Positions 61,901-64,000 of a stretch of 64,000 bases of DNA are shown piece after piece (positions within the stretch are counted from its first letter, which is position 1; every line of letters starts with the position of its first letter). The DNA lies in assembly GCA_033782935.1 (NCBI GenBank), contig JAWQEG010000364.1:186001-250000 (forward strand), written 5' to 3'. The DNA is from Petrolisthes cinctipes. Taxonomy: Eukaryota > Arthropoda > Malacostraca > Decapoda > Porcellanidae. The translations under genes and the position numbers were made by a program. The notes beneath the pieces are model-generated. The model was not told the origin of the DNA. It ran no database searches and saw only the letters and a list, made by a program, of their open reading frames with translations.

Positions 61901-63436
61901 TTCCCTCCCTAGTTTTCCCTGTACATCCTGTCGTCTACCACCTGCCTCCATCCACATGCATGTCACCACCGCCTCCCCTCCCGTCCCCTCATTCCTCACT
62001 TCCACTCACAGTAACTCCATCCTCTCTCTTCATTCTCATGCTACCAGAGTTTCCTTCTCCTCTTTCTCTTTTCAGCTCCTTCCAGAATAATTTCTTGTTT
62101 TCTTTAAACTTCTCACTCAGTTTCTTATCAAACTCCTCATCCACTCTCCTTTTACTCTCACTCACCATCCTTTTCACTTGTCTCTTACATACATTGTATT
62201 CTCTCTTCCACTTCCTCTGACACATTCCTCTGTAATGTTCTCCTATATGCCTTCCTTTTCTTCTCTACTGCATCTTTCACTTCTTCTGACCACCAAGCAC
62301 TCCCTTTCTTGCCCTTCTTCTGTGTTTTGTATCCCACTACCTCTGCTGCTGTCCTCATTACTATTTTCTTTAACATTTCATACACATCATTCACTCCCAC
62401 TCTCTCCCCTATAGTCAGCCTTGCATCCTCCAGCACCTCACCCACCCTCCTCATATATTCCTCTCTATACTTGATGTCATTCAATCTTCCACTTGCCACC
62501 TCCCTCTTGTTTCCCCCTCTATCCTTCCTACCATACTCTCATTTTGCCCTGACCCTAATCTAGTGCACTACAGAACATCACTTTTTTGCATGGAAAGAAA
62601 TTCTTACTACTGTACTTGTACTAAATGAAAGCTGTCCCAGGTGTATTGGGGATATGGGGATGCTTGGGGAATGAATGAATTCTGCCAAGATAACTAGGTT
62701 TGCATATATGACTGAGTAACATTATATGTTACCTACAATAGTTAGCTACCTCATAAATTAAATGATCGTAGCTTGAGTTTAATTACTTTGTTTCAAAATA
62801 ACTGGAAGGAACTTTGCTTCCTGCAATTACTGTATGTAAATGAATGGAAACAGGAGAAACATTACCTACAGTACTGTACTGTATATATTTTATATCACTG
62901 GTTTATCATGTTGGATCAATACAATATAATTATAATTCTTCATTTTTTGGAAAGCAACAGTACACTTTCCAGTTTCACGTCTGGTAATTATTTTAATTTC
63001 AATATCAATAAATTACACAAGGTAGTAGGAATCCCAGTCCAAAGCACTTACCACACTGGTGATGGTGATTGGTAATTTTGTCTATCCATCTAAAGCTCCA
63101 CTACCACATTTCCTCTGAGCATCCCCTCTTGGAGATGGTCACATCAAAAGTCTTGCATAGGTGGGAGTGGCAGGTGTTTTTTAGATGGAAAAGGAATGAG
63201 ATGAAGTATCTGCAGCATTAATGTTTTGACTGGTTACTTTCTTTATGGTACAGGTCACTGGATGTAGGGTTGAGTAACAAATCTGCCAGCCATGTGCCAC
63301 TTTGGACTTACATCCTCCTTCGTGTGCAGATTTTTTTCCTGTATTTTCTGGCTGGAATAAAGAAGCTTAATCCTGATTGGGTGGGTGGCTACTCTATGCG
63401 TCATATTAGTAGCCACTGGTTATTTGCACCATTCAG
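58955..63436 (+). CDS. GGCX: GGCX, vitamin K-dependent gamma-carboxylase, 5' part
   Basis: Four coding exons, 58955-59234, 59678-59833, 60017-60182 and 63254-63436, join in phase to 785 nt (about 261 residues); the donor at 63437 shows the gene continues beyond the window. The enzyme is a multi-pass ER membrane protein that carboxylates protein Glu residues using vitamin K hydroquinone, CO2 and O2. After a roughly 70-residue Ser/Glu-rich cytosolic start come [84 protein letters not shown] and [19 protein letters not shown], then [11 protein letters not shown]238 of KK aligns by memory with human K218, the catalytic base. Intron 3 holds a 2.3-kb antisense LINE. The start is fixed by the upstream in-frame stop. 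Confidence 0.95.
60278..62560 (-). mobile_element. RTE-like LINE, 5'-truncated (copy B), in GGCX intron 3
   Basis: Same family and orientation as copy A. It lacks the endonuclease. Minus-strand pieces: [20 protein letters not shown], a long frame 62005-61553 with [20 protein letters not shown] and [20 protein letters not shown], then [20 protein letters not shown], then 61552-61214 with [20 protein letters not shown] and [18 protein letters not shown], then [14 protein letters not shown] (intact FADD box), and the tail RWFGHVERM. The 3' end is a TAGA repeat at about 60278-60296. Copy B keeps segments that copy A has lost, but frames are broken. Confidence 0.88.
63078..63145 (-). mobile_element. 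Tiny LINE 3'-end scrap
   Basis: CTATCCATCTAAAGCTCCAC and CATCCCCTCTTGGAGATGGTC resemble the 3' end of copies A and B (TCTATAGCTCCGACG, CCCCAAGGGGGTGGCC). Low complexity makes the edges uncertain. Confidence 0.4.
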
Positions 63437-63674
63437 GTATGTATGCATGTACTATAAATATTTTTTAGTTCACTGTCCTGTATTGGGTGTTTTTTATATT
63501 AGTACAGTATGCCTTGATAAATATACATTTTACAGATATATGTACACTAACACTACTGCAAATTTTTATAGACTACACCAATGATGTACCACCCAACATA
63601 ATTTTTATACTCCATTTACAAACTTATGTTTTCTGAGGTGTTAAATTGTTCCAGTGCACAGTGTTATGGACCAT

Positions 63675-63948
63675 ATCTATCTATCAACCTATCTTATTCT
63701 ATAGTATTGATGTTTTGTTCCCTCTGGGAACTCCCTCCATGGGGCCTGGTGACCATGGCAGATGTCTCCAGTTCACCCAGTTCACACTCACTCCTTGCTT
63801 GGTCAAGCTCTCCCTTTTCATACACTTTCATTGTATTTCATGTTCACCCATCTAACTGGTGGTCTGTCTTTCACACCAAGTCACATGACCAAATTCCCTC
63901 ACTGTCTTTATGCCTCACCCTCTCAAGAAGATTTTGGTTATTAAAGTA
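63675..63948 (-). mobile_element. LINE 3'-end fragment (copy C)
   Basis: Starts with a TCTATC-rich tail, then TTGTTCCCTCTGGGAACTCC, CCATGGCAGATGTCTCCAG, TGCTTGGTCAAGCTC and CCATCTAACTGGTGGTCTG, paralleling 60300-60470. It is cut at 63948 by the SINE that continues past the window edge. Located in the GGCX intron after exon 4. Confidence 0.75.
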
Positions 63949-64000
63949 ATTCAGGCAGTCAGTCTTGTTACATTAACACATTTTCCCCCAGCCTACAAGG
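63949..64000 (-). mobile_element. tRNA-derived SINE, second copy, cut by the window edge
   Basis: The minus strand of this segment (CCTTGTAGGCTGGGGGAAAA, TGTGTTAATGTAACAAGACT, GACTGCCT) is identical or nearly so to 47984-48032 of the first SINE. Confidence 0.85.

Overview
The window looks like nuclear DNA of an arthropod, most likely a decapod crustacean. It is AT-rich and intron-rich. All four recognisable genes are animal genes with GT-AG introns. Short TTAGG runs (the arthropod telomere unit) occur inside dispersed repeats, and a tRNA-derived SINE has a central core I associate with decapods. The species cannot be named from the sequence.

Host genes: (1) minus strand 15835-1580, a complete 17-exon MIOS gene (GATOR2 subunit, amino-acid signalling to mTORC1), with exon phases that join into 902 codons. 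(2) plus strand 25511-30511, a five-exon MARVEL-domain membrane protein of 208 aa. (3) plus strand 39678-43261, a six-exon PBLD/PhzF-family isomerase of 299 aa. (4) plus strand from 58955, the first four coding exons of vitamin K-dependent gamma-carboxylase (GGCX), which runs off the right edge. A fifth, broken coding segment at 44886-44432 resembles an invertebrate multicopy family related to SWIM-zinc-finger proteins. The genes do not form a pathway; they are ordinary neighbours separated by repeats.

Repeats fill most of the rest. RTE-like LINE copies recur on the minus strand: a nearly full-length degraded copy at 58735-54914 ends next to the GGCX start, a 5'-truncated copy lies in GGCX intron 3, and there are smaller scraps at about 0.5, 26.8, 42.5, 45.2-46.4 and 63.7 kb. 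Other LINE pieces lie at 4.7-5.4, 7.4-7.9 and 51.0-51.2 kb. Two non-autonomous hAT-like elements (10088-11121 and 16281-16795) share a CAGACATGG terminus; the second has a perfect 8-bp target duplication. A 486-bp PIF/Harbinger-like element (31109-31594) has a TTA duplication and carries a MADF-like coding piece. At least seven CAGT-ended, TA-flanked inverted-repeat elements are present, one nested in the LINE and dated by an empty site in the second LINE copy. A large family of foldback/palindromic repeats is built from CCTAACC-rich roughly 24-bp units (16.9-18.5, 36.0-37.5, 38.9-39.5, 44.0-45.1 kb).

No CRISPR array, operon, rRNA gene or clear functional tRNA gene was seen. Splice sites were read by eye using GT/AG, phase continuity and protein-family memory; no alignment program was run.
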